Origin: Liolophura sinensis | Lineage: Eukaryota > Mollusca > Polyplacophora > Chitonida > Chitonidae | DNA length: 64,000 bases | Direction: 5' to 3' | NCBI RefSeq assembly: GCF_032854445.1 | Contig: NC_088301.1 | Location: 19,461,808-19,525,807 of the forward strand | Shown here: positions 46,102-61,100 of the stretch, one piece after another | Position numbering within the stretch: the stretch's first letter is position 1 | How the letters are laid out: each line of letters starts with the position of its first letter | Translations under genes and position numbers: made by a program | Notes under the pieces: generated by a model | Database searches by the model: none | What the model saw: only the letters and a program-made list of their open reading frames with translations | What the model was told of the DNA's origin: nothing

Positions 46102-49100
46102 GTAAGCGAACTTTGTAAATCGCAGCCCGCAATAAGGAACTAATGAAGAACTATAACAGGTTTAACTGATTGCAAATGATCAAGGTATAATTTCGTAGAA
46201 AACTGGTTAGAGACGCATTTATAACTGATGTGACTCATTGACACCGAGAGTGTGGTAGTAGTAAAGAGGCGACCCAAAATCACGGAAATACCAATTAAGT
46301 ATCATAAGGCTTTAACGTTTATGAAGATAGTAATAATATTTGCAATTATACTAATGAACTGAATTATAGACTCAGTCTTGGTTTCAATTAACAATGAACA
46401 AACTTTCTCCGCATATCATGTGTTAAGGAAGCTTAGTGCTTCTTGAGAGGACAGGTGCGAATTGACCATGTTTTGGGTCAGGTTAGGCACTATAAAGGTT
46501 ACTAGCTGTAAACATGCAGGTATTATGATGTAGCTTTAATGATTCAAGTGTACTATCTGTACAAAGGATAAGTTTGTACTTTGTAGTACAAGAAGATATG
46601 TTGTAATTCTATGGATATAATTTCAAAATATGTTGTAATGAATTGACATTTGACAACCTATACTATATGTGTGTGTCACAGATATAACTCATCAAGAGCT
46701 AGTTTTAACATGTAACTTTTGGCGTCAACAAAAAGCCATTTAGTTTCAATGTCTGCCTGTTTGTTGGCCAGTTGATCTGTAGGTCACATACCTTGTGGGT
46801 CTTATTAAGCCCAATCAGTGTTAATTCAGTGTCTTGCGAGACAGGTGTAACACTGGCAAACTAACATTGATAAAAGACGTTATTTTACTGTCGTTGCTAG
46901 ATTAGGGGCCTCTGTGGCTCAGTCCGTTAGCGTACTAGCGCAGTGTAATGACCCAGCAGTCTCTCACCAATGCGGTCGCTGTGAGTTCAAGTCCAGCTCA
47001 TGCTGGCTTCCATCTCTGGCCGTATGTGGGAAGATCTGGAAGCAACCTGCAGATGGTCATGGGTTTCCCCCCGGGTTCTGCCCGGTTCCCTCCCACCATA
47101 ATGCCTGGCCGCCGTCATATAAGTGAAATAATTCTTGAGTGTGGCGTAAAACACCAATCAAATAAATAAATAAAAAAGTAGTTGCTAGATTGAATATAAA
47201 TCTGTCTGTCGACTTAACGGTGCATTTGGCACTTAACATAAAAATCATGTCTTTTACCTGCAGTGGTTAAATAATGCGAGATATGTCGAAATATTTGTGT
47301 GACTTCACGAGATCCCAAACATTGATTGGGCTTATTAATTCACTTAAACGAGGGTATGTCTGAGTGCAAGATATTAACTGTATGTGTGTTGACAACTTGT
47401 GACTGTTTACTTACCCGATGTAACACCTTGATATTGTGTATGCTTTTCAGCTCAAAAATTGTCAGATCCCAGAGTACTACCACGGGGACTGGTACTCCCA
47501 GGAGGGGGGTGAGGGCGTCACGGCAGTCATAAACCAGAACTCCTGGGGTGGCCTTAACTGTTATGATATCAGAAATGCTAACGGCTCTGTCAGCAGTGAT
47601 GACTTGGAGAGCCGCATTTTGCTAAAAGAGTAAGTTTTTAGCAACTATGGTGTCTTCATACTGAATTTAAGAAATATTATATATAAATTTGCAGTTATCA
47701 TGGTGACAAAAGAACTGATTTGGTGGCTATTTAAGACAGTTAGGGTGCGGGCGTGTTGTGACTATCATACAGGCCATTGAGCAGTGCCAGCAACCTGCGG
47801 ATGGTCGTGGGTTTCCCCAGTCTCTGCCCGGTTCCTCCCACCATAATGATGGCCGCCGTCGTATAGGTGAAATATTCTTGAGTACAGCATAAAACACCAA
47901 TCAAGTAAATCAATAAATAAATAAACATTGAGCAGTGATCAAGGTCACGTGTGTTCAAATCCAGACCTTGGAATGAAAAAAACTTTGTAGAATGTTCGTA
48001 GATTCCACCTTTGTGGCTCTCTGTGACAACAACTAATCATTGCTGGTCATGTGACCATTTGCGATGAAGACCTCTAATATGCCATACCCATTATTACTCT
48101 TGATTACTTTTGCTTGATTCTGGGGGTTTTAATGATCTGGATTAGTATGTTGTTTTTATGTTTGTGAGAAAGCCAAGAAAATGTAAGTTTCAGCACCAGA
48201 AGTAATATTTATATGACCTTCATTTGTCTATAAACATCCACATGGGCAAATTTTTAGGGTAAACAGTGCTGTAGAAATTGTTTATGACAACAGAGTCTGA
48301 GATAATGTCTTTAGTTTTGGCCTGTCATGTTGAAAGCTTATATCATCCCACCTTCCAAACAAACTGAACATCATAACACCTTTCTAAATGAAGCAGAAGT
48401 TTGTTGCTCGAAGCAAAAGTAAGAGGGCAAGATACTGACGAAATAAAATGAAACTTCATGAGCAAATCACTTATGTTTTCAGTCCTAACGGTGAATGCTT
48501 CTACTGCCATTATGTACTGTACCGGACGCCCAACGTTTTACAGTATCGCAAGAGTAAGTTTACATTTTCCTCATTTTTTTATTCCAATTTGGCATTAAGC
48601 AATAATCATTCATTTTATGATTTCAAATAGGATAAAATATATGTGGCATTTCATCTTAAAACCAGTGTGATACGTATTGCATATAGTTTAAATCACCACC
48701 ATTTTTTTTAAAAAATATTTTGTTCCAAACTATAGTAGTTTTATCTCTCAACCAAATTTGGTCAAACACATGTAGTATTGTTCTCATGTGTATCCATATA
48801 TCATGATGTGGACAAATCAGGATCAGGATATAATACACACTTAACTGTCTTAACACTAAGATACACTTATTTTCTTAACACTTAGTGTACACTTAACTTT
48901 CTTAACACTTAATGTACACTAAACAGGTGATATACACTGAACACTTAGTGTACACTTAACTTTCTTAACACGTAATATACACTTAACACTTAGTGTACAC
49001 TTAACTTTCTTAACATGTAATATACACTTAACACTTAATATACACTCGACACTCAATGTACACTTAACTTTCTTAACACTTAATATACACTTAACACTTT

Positions 49101-52100
49101 TATACACTCAACACTTAATGTACACTGAACTTTCTTAACACTTAATATGCACTTACTTAACACTTAGTGTACACTTGTCTTTCTTGACGCTTAATATAGG
49201 CTTAACTTTCTTGAGACTTATTACACACTTAACTTTCTGAACACTTAGCATACACTCAACTTTCTCATGTAAAGTATGTGATTTAGACTACTTCCATGCC
49301 TGGGCAGTTCTATTTCTTGCACCCATTGTATGCTGACGTCAAGAATTCTTGGGTATGGCTTTACATACCCAAGAATTTTACCAAAAAAAAAAAGAGAAAT
49401 AACAATTTTAATGATTGTATATTGATAGTTTGTATTTGCTTTTACAGCCACTTGTGCCACCAGATCTCAGGGATTGGCCCCAGAGTTAGAATCTCTATGT
49501 GGGAAGAGACCATTCACTGAGGAGCTGATCACTCAATACAGTAAGTCCTAATATATGGTATATAGCTCCCGAGGAAGGCACCATTTGTCCCCCTGGGTAG
49601 ACATCCACTTGACAAGTGGGGCTGTATTTTTATCAGCTGCAAACGGTATGCCATTAAGGCATATACATGTACTTCCCTATAATGTGACTTCAGTCCTAAG
49701 AGAAAGTATGTGGAAGTATTAAAATAGTATGAAGGATATGCTTTGGAACAGAGCATTGTAATGCTATGGTTCAAAATGATTTATGATGAAAAACGTTGTA
49801 ATTAACCCCTTTTTTGCCTGAACATATTCCTGACGTGACTTCATAATACTCCTTGTGTGACATTGAATTAGGCAGAGTGTAAAAGTAGTTATGCTGTGAT
49901 GATGTCAGTGGTGAGTGTTTGAACCACAGTGTCACTAGTGGCCGCATATTTTTTTGTCTTTTTGGCAAAATTTAGGAAAGCAATTCATAGCGTCTCAGTC
50001 CTTATCGTATGACCATGTTTTTTAAGGTGAAGAGATTTTGACACTGAAGGATGTAGCTCTCTAATATGGGTTGGATATGATCAGTATTTCACCTACAAGT
50101 ACTTGTAAATTGGATATGCCAGCTAGTTCAACGGATACATCTACATGGTATATCTGCTAGTAATAACTTCGTCTGCCTTGGATATGCCAGTACTTGTACA
50201 TGTATGTCTGCTAGGCTGTTCAGGGCTAGTAGAAATTATTTTTGATTTGTTGACGAGATCATAGTTAAAGTCTGTTTACTACATGTAGCCAAAAAAAAAA
50301 TCGGTATTTTATGTAGGCTGATCTTGATTTGAATTACAATTTTCTAGTCTTGAACATTTTCTGAATTTTTCATGTTTAACTTTTTCTGGTCCCATAAACG
50401 ATAAGTCAAAGATTTGAAAGGTGTTTTCATGCAGTCACAGAATTTAAAAGTTTAATTTTTATTTAAATTGGCCTCGCAAATGAGTACGTGCAATCATGTA
50501 TTTAAGCCCTATGTAGGTGTCTTAAATTTGTAAAAAAAAAGAGTATGTTTACTCAAGTAATTCTGAATTTTAAAAAAGGACTAAACATTCAAAATTTTTT
50601 AACATTAATAGAATTATTGTAATGGGCTAATAGAACAGATTTGCTGTGAATTATACACTATGATTGTGTTGCAGGGACTGATCCTGTGAATGTGAACTGT
50701 AAGCGGACGTTTGAAGGGGTGTACCATTTCTCCTACGAGAAGCAGGAGGGTCAGGGGGGTATCTGCGAGACCCAGGACAGCACCATATATGCTTGTCAGC
50801 TGCCTGGCTCCCCTTATGTGGATAATCAGGTGTTCTATCTGAACTATGGCAAATGTCGGGATGTCTCCACCTCCAGGGAGCAGAGTAGGTCCATTGTCTT
50901 TGTCAAGGACTTGTTTTGCTATTTAATTAAAGTGAAAGACAGCACCTGACTGATGTTTATGTCCAAAGAAGGACTACCATTCAAAGTATGTTAAACCGGT
51001 ATGAAAGGTTTTTTTAGATTTTTTCAGCCCAGTAAAAGTTTAGTGAATCTTCATCTTGACATAGCTTTAGCATGTCTCCATGATCGAGAGCAAGGTGACG
51101 TCACATTTACTCTAGCTCTCTAATCCCGAAGGTATTTTCGGCATAATAGTTTAAGCAGTAGCCTATGACAGACAAAAGTTGTGGACTTTGGCGATGAAGG
51201 CCCAAGTGATAAATGTGGTTTTCTCGGAGATTGGACATACTGGAAGAACACAGCAGGCCTACTACAAGGAACTCCATCGACCCTGTTTCAATAGCCTAGC
51301 TGCAGATGCACGGCTGGGATATTCCTGGTTCAGTTTGTAGCCTCCGGAGGAGTTGTGCTGATGATTTTGACCCCAAGTAAATGTTTACAAAATTACAATG
51401 TTGTACAACTAGATTCGTGCTCAGTTCTGAAACAAATGGAACTAAATCTAAGTACCACTGAGGCTGACCTAGGCATTCGACTGTCGCTGGATTTTATGCT
51501 TCAATTTTGTAGCAGTCACTTCTAAGATGAGAACAGTGCTGATCTAGTTATCGCGGACGTCAGAGAATTGCACCTTGGCTCGAACACAGCGTTTCAATCA
51601 TTTTACTGTGTTTTATAAAAGAAAACAGAAAAAAATTCCCTTAAGTGCAAGAAAGACGAAGGAGCAAAATTTAAATTCTTCAGTTGTAATAAATTCAGAG
51701 AAAAAAAATTGTATCATAAGATTTTTAATTAAATTTAAGCGCTGTCCGATGAGATGCCTCTTTCTCATTCCCATGCATAAACCTTCAGCCTCTCTAATGA
51801 ATTTTGCACTGACTTTAATATTTGTTATTTATATTGAATGGTATTTGGGGAGATGAATTCGGTTTGGGGCGAGAAGGTATGCTACTGTCTGACACAATTT
51901 GGGAAACCTTCGTCGAATATTACATGGCTTGTAAATCATACATGATACTAACCTGCTCCAAAGTTCAAATTTCCAGCTGGTTATTAAACCTGGTCACATA
52001 TATTTTACTTTAAATTCAATTTAAATTTCAACTTGGAATATCTTATGATAGAGGATTTATAGTAGACAGTTTAATAATGTAACTGTACATATGTATTTTA

Positions 52101-55100
52101 CATGTGTACTTCTGATTAATATAAAGTTTTTTTCTTTAAAATTTTATGCATCCCAAAAGCAAGATTATAAAACAAAACCTCAATGCATTTTCTGATGTAA
52201 ATTTGTTTGTAGGAATCCGATATCAGTGCATGGGTACATGGGCTGGAGAAAATGGCTATACCTATGCTGGTATAGCTAACACCGTAGAAAAGGACCCCCG
52301 TGAAAGGTTCAAGTGCTTGGTAAGAATAAGACAAAATTGGTATTCTATTTGTCATTTGAGATGTAAATTGTGGCATCCATGTGAACACTGTTTGTTGGGC
52401 AGGGCTCGTACGCTTAAACCCACGCCGTTCCTCCTGACAACTCCTGAAAAAGCAACATTCGGTACATCAGAAAAGTTCACTTTTGAAAGATTTGTTGATT
52501 ACATATTGAGTGACAGTTCAGGGGGAAAAAAACAATGTTTTTCAGAGCAATTCTTGAGTGGTTTTATAGCTAGATCATCTGCCTAGGGAGGCCTCCGTGG
52601 CTCAGTCGGTTAGCACGTTAGCGCAGCGTAATGACCCAGGAGCCTCTCACCAATGCGGTCCCATAATGCTGGCGGCCGTCGTATAAGTGAAATATTCTTG
52701 AATATGGCGTAAAACACTGATCAAATAAAATAAATAAATAAACATCTGCCTAGGAAAGGGTAGATCTGAGCTTACACCCTGAATCATGTCAGACCAAAGA
52801 CTGTATTGTACATCAATAATCTTGGTACTACCTTGTTTGCAGCTCAGCATAAGAGCAATAGACCAAGTTCTGGTTGGCTTGCTGTCATTATCATAATTAT
52901 ACTAGGTTGGGCGTCATGTCAGATCTCTTTGACATGTCATTTTAGTGAGGCAGCACTATAAATATGATCAGCTGGCACTGGGTCTGGCCACATCATTGTG
53001 ATGTGGCACAATATGAAATAATGTTCAAAGTGATTCTGAACCCCAGTCATTCAGTCAGTTTGGCTGAGTACCTCCTTGAGGGCCGGAGCTGCATGGTAAT
53101 TGTTTCACTTAGTTGAGCTAATTTACTCGTGTAATAGTTATGAAATCAGCTGTCAGTAACAATTATACATAATAACTGAAAAAAGCATACTGCATGTAAT
53201 TTGCTTTGGTTTTGATTTCTTTTGTTATTGTGGAGGAAATATCACAAAGCCACCACACATTTCATTACTTACCAATTAAGGTATTAGAATGAGGTTTTAT
53301 GGTATATAAGGTTTATAGGTGGGGGGCCATGGTACCATAAGCCATTAAATCATTTATTCACTATAATTGCAATTGGATTTCTTTCCCCAGTTAACCCGCC
53401 TTGATCAAAGACCCGCCGACAACAAGTACAGATGGGTGCGATCTCGCTTTTCTGACTGCCGCAGTCTTCAGAGTACTTATGCTGGTTACGAGAGGCTGGT
53501 TGTCTCCCCTAGTAAGTCTTCACCACCATTCCTGATCATGTGCTGTCATATATATTACACCTTTATAATCATACAGATGATTTAAATGGCTCAAGACTCC
53601 GGTGTCAATACTTTTAAGATTATCAAACAATTTTGTTTTGTACTATAATGGGTTATTTTTTTATGAGGAATTGAACTTGACTTCATAAAAGAACCATGTC
53701 ATCTTTTCTATTCACTTGAATCTGATAACTAAAATGAATTCTATTAGCTCCCAAAATACATTTTGCTTAGTCGGCTGTATTTCTCCGTAGAAAGAAAATG
53801 TATCTTAAAAAGTATTTCCGGCTGTTGTCGTAGAAGTGAAATAGTCCTGAGTTTGGCAAAAAAATGAAATAAATAGATGAATAAACAAAAAGTAAGTCCC
53901 ATTTCACCCAAACAAGAGACATGTCATCTATATGCTGTGTTTGCCTGAAAAATTTTTCCCCCTGAAAGTATATTTTTAGAAGAAAAGTTAAAATATTACT
54001 GTGAAAGAATAGGGCAAAATGTGCAAGTTAGTAGAGCTAGTGGACAAAATTAAGGCTTTTCACAGTGTGCTTCTAGATGATCTAGTTCTAGGTCATATTA
54101 TTCCTTCATACTTATTGAATAAGTATATTACAGGTATGGGTGTAAATGAGATTTCCCATTTGAAGAATCAGATGCTTGTACATTAATATATCTGTCTACC
54201 TGTCTACCTGTCCAGTTCCACCGACATCAACCTACACCACACCTGCCTGTAATCTACCTCGGAACCTGACCGGCACCTGGTTCACCATGGGGGAAGCGGA
54301 CACCCAGGTCAACATTAATGAGACCCACATCATGATGAAGCAGAAAATTGATGAGTATACATATCGAGAGACTTACTTCTCGTGTCAGCAGACCTATGGT
54401 ACCAGGTACCTAATGACGGCCATCACAGTCGGCAGATGGTGAGTGAAATAGTCTGGCTCGGGAAATGAACATGATACGTAGTACAGGAATTCATGCAGTC
54501 TAAGTCCTGGTAATGAATAGCTGAGCTACAGCTCTGCAATAATGAACACCCATTGAGTCTAACGCGATATGGAATTGAACATCTTGTCTGTAGCTCTGCA
54601 TGGATAGGAACATCCAATCTAACTTTCAACTGGAACACCCAGTCTAGCTCTGGAATGGAACATCCAGTGGGGTCTGAAATGGAAGATTCAGTCTAACTCT
54701 TGAATGGAACATTCAGTCTGGCCCTGGAGTGGCAGTTTCAGTCTAACTCTGGAGTGGAATGTCCTGTCTTGCTCTGGAATTGAACATCCAGTCTAGCTCT
54801 GGAATGGAACACCCAATCTTGCTCTGGAATGGAACATCCAGTCTAGCTCTGGAATGGAACATCCCGTCCAGCTCTGGAATGGAATGTCCAATCTAGCTCT
54901 GGAATGAAACATCCAGTCTAACTGGAATGGAACATCCTGTCTAGTACTGGAATTGATCATCTAATCTAGCTTTGGACGTATAGATAATATGTGTGTTGCC
55001 ATTACAACTGTTCTCAACACATCTATCAATAAAGTGCACAGAGGGACATCATATAAAAAGTCAAGTAAATAAAGTAAAAGTCTGGTGTTTATTTGAGAGG

Positions 55101-58100
55101 GTTTGTGTTGACATGCACGTTTATTATGTTATTATCATTAGTGTGGTGGTTGTTTCAGCGAGGTGGATTTTATCTGCTGGGACATTGTACCACGACATCA
55201 CAGCATTGTCAGATACAGAACAGGTATGGATACGTCCAAGATTCAGATGTATAGTAATATCTTTATTTATCAAAGGTAGCTCAGTCAATTTACAATGAAA
55301 CTGTTCTTCCCCAAGGCCTTTACGGAGAAAACAGTATAGAGGAAACATACTTTAGAGTCCAATCAAAACTAATACACGTACCTTCATGTTTCTTCATCAT
55401 CTGCCCGGTTTCCTCCCACCAAAATGCTGGCTGCCAAGTGAAATAAACACCAGTCACATAAATAAATAAATAATATACAAATACTCACGGAACAATATTA
55501 CTGAGCCCCAAAATGAAACTGGCCTAAAATCTATGACCAAGTTAATACTTTGACTCAATTCTCAGACTTCCTTTCATCTTAGAAAGATGTTTTAATGTCT
55601 AGCTGTTTTTGGTGGTAGGCTGATACAGGGAAAAAATGTGAGTTTCAGCACAAAAAATATTATTGAGTATGATTTCTATTTACCTTGAAAAAGGCACTTT
55701 TTAAGCAGATTTTAGGATTAAATACACAAATTAAAATGAAGTCAGTAAATACTGACAAATATAACTCTTTTCTTTTTCCAGGGCGTCCTAACCGCCTCAC
55801 AGAAGATGAGAAAAACAACCCAAACTACCGTGAGATAAAGTTCCGTCAGGCCTGCGACTTCCTCTCTTTCACAATTGACAGGAAGAAGACAAACTGGAAA
55901 TACGGTGTTCTTATTCGTATGTTGACCATTTGATCAAATCTGCAGAACAGAACAATGCACATAGCTAGGCTTTACTGATTTATATATGTGTGGTACATGG
56001 AGTAATTACTGATTTATGTATGTGTAGTACATGTAGTAATTACTGATTTATGTATGTGTAGTACATGTAGTAATTACTGATTTATATATGTGTGGTACAT
56101 GTAGTAATTACTTTTTATAGTAATTATTGGCCACTTTGGTGCCCAGATCATGCTAATGGTTGGTGTGTCCACCGGGGCTGTACTTGTTGCTGCTTCACTT
56201 GGTATCAACAGGGCAGTCAACATGCCGCCCTCATGCAGCCATTATGCTGGTGTCACCATCCTACACTGAGGATGCGATCATCCGGGCTATAGGATGGGCT
56301 GAGGATGCGATCAGGATAGCCACAACTTAAATGTAGGATTGGAAGTTAGACTTGGCCTGTACTACACTAATTCCTCCACTTTATCGCATATGAAAGAGGA
56401 TGCTCTCATTGCAATTTATGCAAATTTTTAATTTGATTTTGGGGATAAGACTACATTAGTTGTGTTGGAAAAATACCACGGCTTCACAAAAAGTATGATT
56501 TTATCAGTCTACACAGATGTGGCCTTCAGAATATTCTTCAATAAACACTTTGCAAACATGGAAAACGTCTAAGAATTACAATGTAGATATTTTCATCCCT
56601 TATAATAGCTTGGTATTTTGTATTGGAGGGGGAAAAAAAACAAGCACTATATTGCCTGTAGTCCAGGCGAGGTGGCAGTTAAGGGTATGTTGTCCGGGCG
56701 AGGTGATTGGCTGTGGTGTCATGTCTGGTGTCTACTTCACATGTTATTCCAGTGAGGCAGCATCATTAGTTTGTCAGCTGTGAGACGAGCCTACTTCCTG
56801 GAAAAGTAAAAGCTGAATTCAGATAAAGCAAACAAGACACATGTATACAAAATATATTTTAAAAAATTAAACATTCATATAGATCCGTGTTGGGGAAAGC
56901 GCTAGCAAAAAATACATGCACGCAGCTGCTGCGCGTTTGCATCGCTGGTGGTTGTGTCACATTCGGATGTTTTGAAATCGCTCATTTTGGAGCGCAAAAG
57001 TGGAAAGACATGGTGTTGATTAACTGTTCAGGTATGTGACGCTGCATGGTGTTCATCAGGATGTCTTTTTCGATTTTGTCAAATTTTATAGAGCAAACTA
57101 TCTTATGTTTGTTCAGTCTGCACGTCGTGTCTGATCTCTCCAGCATAAACATGTCAGTTGGACCTTATTTAAACAGCATGTTGCCGGGTCGATAAAATCT
57201 AGTGAATTAAAACCTGATGTTACATTAGCAAAATGTTTTGCGTTGATTAATTCCAGGGTGCTGTTTGTAGAGTTCATCAGTGATAAATTTAGCAGCTTTG
57301 TCATCAGTGCTGAGCATGAGACAAGCGCTTAATAAGCAAGTTTGTTGGCATCCCCTGTGAAGCAGAACTAATGAATATCTTGATGCCGTGGGATTAGTCT
57401 CCAGATCATGTGTTAATTGATGTGCTGGTGTTGGTTAATTTGTTCAGCAGTTGATAAGTAATGTTGCTCTGTATGCATTTCTTTCTTAATTACTAGTATA
57501 ACATATGCAAATCTCTTTGAACCTGAATTATACATCTAGCTTCAAGTTCAAAGTTCCGACCGTAGGCCATACATGGGAAGGTCTGCCAGCAACCTGTGGA
57601 TGGTCATGGGTTTCCACCAGGCTCTGCCCAGTTTCCGCCCTCCATAATGCTGGCAGCCGTCATATAAGTGGAATATTCTTGAGTACAACGTAAAACACCA
57701 TGCAATTAAATAAATAAGAAGATCAAGTTCTAATTCAGTTTACTACCCTACTGTATATGAAGTATAACTATCATAAAAGATTCAAATTTAGTTAAAGTTT
57801 AATTTTTCATTATTTTGAAATTTCCATCTTTTGGATCCTATTTGTGTGGATTTTATATCTTGTTGTTTTTGATTTTATATAATTCTGTTTTAGAATTGTT
57901 TTAGAATTGTTTGCCCATGCAGGATTGATCATTTACACTGCACCGGTTCCAGCTATCTAGCGTCGGCCTGGTCTGTTTGTCTATGTTCTGCATGATGCAC
58001 CTGCATGGAAACAATTACAATCAATCAAATTTCACCCTATGTTTGTTGAACCATATTTCCTTCTTGCTCCATGCAATCATCATTCATGCAGTGTCCGTCA

Positions 58101-61100
58101 AGGATGTTAACATTACCTGTGCAGGTCTTGATTAAAAGTACTTTGTGTACAACAGGTGCATCAACATTGGGACATCGTTAACATATCCATGCAGTCTTCA
58201 CAAGATAAAGGATTTAAAATGATCCTTTTCCTTTCAGTGGACCCACCCAATCCTGTGCCTTGCCCTATCGCTGGACGATATCGCTTTAATCAGAACGCTC
58301 GTAACCGTAGCGACCTCATCACCACTGTTATCAGGGGTGTGACGGAGAGACCCAGGGTGAAGGTTGACTGTCGTAATGTTCAGAGCGAGTTCAAATCCTG
58401 CAGTGGAGACATGACTAAGATAGAAATCGATGCAGAGTACTGCGAAACTGTGGATTACAAGGGAAGGCCGATAGGGGAGTATGGTGAGTTGGACATATTC
58501 TTACTGTCATATCAGCCCTATACATACCTACAGATCGTTTTATCAACAGCTTTATATATTATAAACTTCAGATTGAGTTTATCTTCAGATTTAAATGTTC
58601 GAAAGATATCTCATTTCAGTCTCTCAGAATTAATTCGTACATATGCCAGTTTAAAATATTACATAAACAAATTTCCATTTTTTATTTAAAACATAATGTT
58701 TTAGTTTTAAATGATTATTTGATTTGATTGGTGTTTTACGACGTACTCAAGAATATTTCACTTATACGACTGAGGTCAGCATCATGGTAGGAGGAAACCG
58801 GGCAGAGCCTGGGGGAAACTCACGACGATCCACAGGGTGCTGACAGACCTTCCCACATAAGGCCGCAGAGTAAGCCAGCTTGAGCTGGCTTTGAACTCGG
58901 GGACTGCATTAGTTTTAAATGTTTATTTGATCTTTTAACTGGTTTTAAACATGTTGATCTATTTCAGTTGATTTTGTATGTTCTTGTGCATTGTCCCATC
59001 AAGAACCATATTCCGTTCCACCAGGTTTAAGCTTGTTCTTGTCACAGTATAGCTGAAATATTGCCATCGTGGCATCAAAGGGATACAGAATCTATTCTGA
59101 TTGGCTGGTGGGAGAGATAGGCAAGTCCAGGCCATGCCTAGCCTAAGCTGAATTTTAGGTGATATGACAGATTTATTCAAGCATGACCAAGTCTGCAGGG
59201 ATTAACCCAGAAAATCGTATCTCCACTGTGAGCCAATCAGCATCAATTTTGTCTCTAAGCTCTAATCATTCATTCAATCATTCATTGATGTTGTAACTTA
59301 CGTGTGTTGCAGATGAGCCTGACCGCATTCTGACCTGTGTGGGGTACTGGATGGAGGACATGAAGTCCTATCTGATGACCTATGATGAAGAGGATGCAAT
59401 CTCAAACTTCAGATGTTGGGTAAGCCAGCCACAAAGGCTTTAATCCATCCAAATCTGAATTACAGCTGTGTTTGTAGATGCAGATTGCTGGAATGGTTTT
59501 CAACTTTTGCTTGGGTGGGCGGGCGGGCTTGGGGGTGCAGGGGGCAGGTGTCTAAATAGCACAAAAGGCAAAGCAATTTCCTGCAGGAAAAATGAGAAAT
59601 TATAACATTGTGCATCTCAATCTTGCCAGCCTCAATACATATAAACAGATCGTAGGTGGTAAGGTCTGCCAGCAACCTGCGGATGGTCGTGGGTTTCCCC
59701 TGGGCTCTGCCCGATTTCCTCCCACCATAATGCTGGCCACTGTCTTTTAAATATTTTTAATTTTTTGAATAAATATTTTTTAAATATTTAAATATTCTTG
59801 AGTATGGCGTAAAACACCAATCAAATAAATAAATAAATATATACAAATCAACATATTCCAAAACCAAATTATACTGCATGCAACATTTCTTTTATATTAA
59901 ACCTGCCTCATTCTGTGATCATTTGAGGGAAATTATTTGCTGAGGCTGTAAAGGCACCTTGAGCCTCGTACACTGCGCGTCCCCGTCCCCCCCACTCCCC
60001 ACACACGACCCACCACCCTACTTTGATGCACTGTAGCCTAAATCTAGCTGATATTTGGTAAAAATATTGTGTATTTAGGCTGTGGCCTTAATTCTCACGT
60101 CCACACATATTTTCAGGTATTGCTGTTGTTGCTTTCAGGTGTACAAGCGTATCAGCTGGACAGAAATCGTCCTGTCTCGTAGCGCGCGTGCGACCTGCGA
60201 CCCAAGGCAGGAAGCCACCAGCTACACCCCTGATCAGGGCGCCAGTCTGTCCCTGGAACTCTCTGAGAGCGAGAGATTGTGTAAGTATAAACAGCTGAGT
60301 ATGAATTCTTAATGGAATGATGATGCTCTTGCGAAATCTTTATTTGCATGGGCCAGTTGCTTCACAGCTTAAGTCAGTTTTAGAATGAGGCCATGATGAG
60401 CAAATTGAACACCTGACATGTTTTGTCACTCTGAATAAAATTTTGATGTTTGCTTATGATTTTCTGTCACTGATGAGCTGAAGTTCAAATCAAGCAGCTT
60501 CCTGCATACTTGCCATACAAAGATGACAAATGTAAACTGGCGCAATTAATTTCTAATTTTGTTTTATCGTACAATGCGATCAGAATGCAGTGCTCATAGT
60601 AGTTTACTCTACGCGGGAAGGTCTGGCAACAACCTGCGGATTGTCGTGGATTTTCCCCGGGTCTACCCAGTTTCCTCCCACCATAATGCTGGCCATCGTC
60701 GTATAAGTGAAATATTCTAGAGTACGGCGTAAAACACCACTAAAATAAATAAAATAATAGTAGTTTAAAAATTCTTCTAGGATAAAGTGTACACGAAAAT
60801 ATGTTAAAATTCATAAAATGCGTTATGATACTATGATACTACCTGTAATCTTCTTCAGTCAACCATCATTCAATCATGAGTTCAAATCCACCACTTGACC
60901 CTTTGTCTTTTTTGATGCCATGAAGGAATTAAAGAGACTGTCTAAAAATATTAAATTCATTGCTTGCAGTTTTAAAAGAAAGCAAGGAGTGGCAGTGCAA
61001 ATAGACTATACCACCCAGCTTCAGCATTGGCATAATTGAGATTATACGTGATAATTTTTTAAAATGTAGTTTATTTAGGCTGTTGGGAGATTGTGTAACC

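Noticed and set aside
52146..52586. 146-codon ORF taken as a gene
   Set aside because: Only 52213-52319 is coding (exon 6 of the two-module gene); the remainder is intron read-through.
58156..58689. 177-codon ORF taken as a gene
   Set aside because: It is exon 11 (58238-58483) plus open intron sequence after a clear GTGAGT donor.
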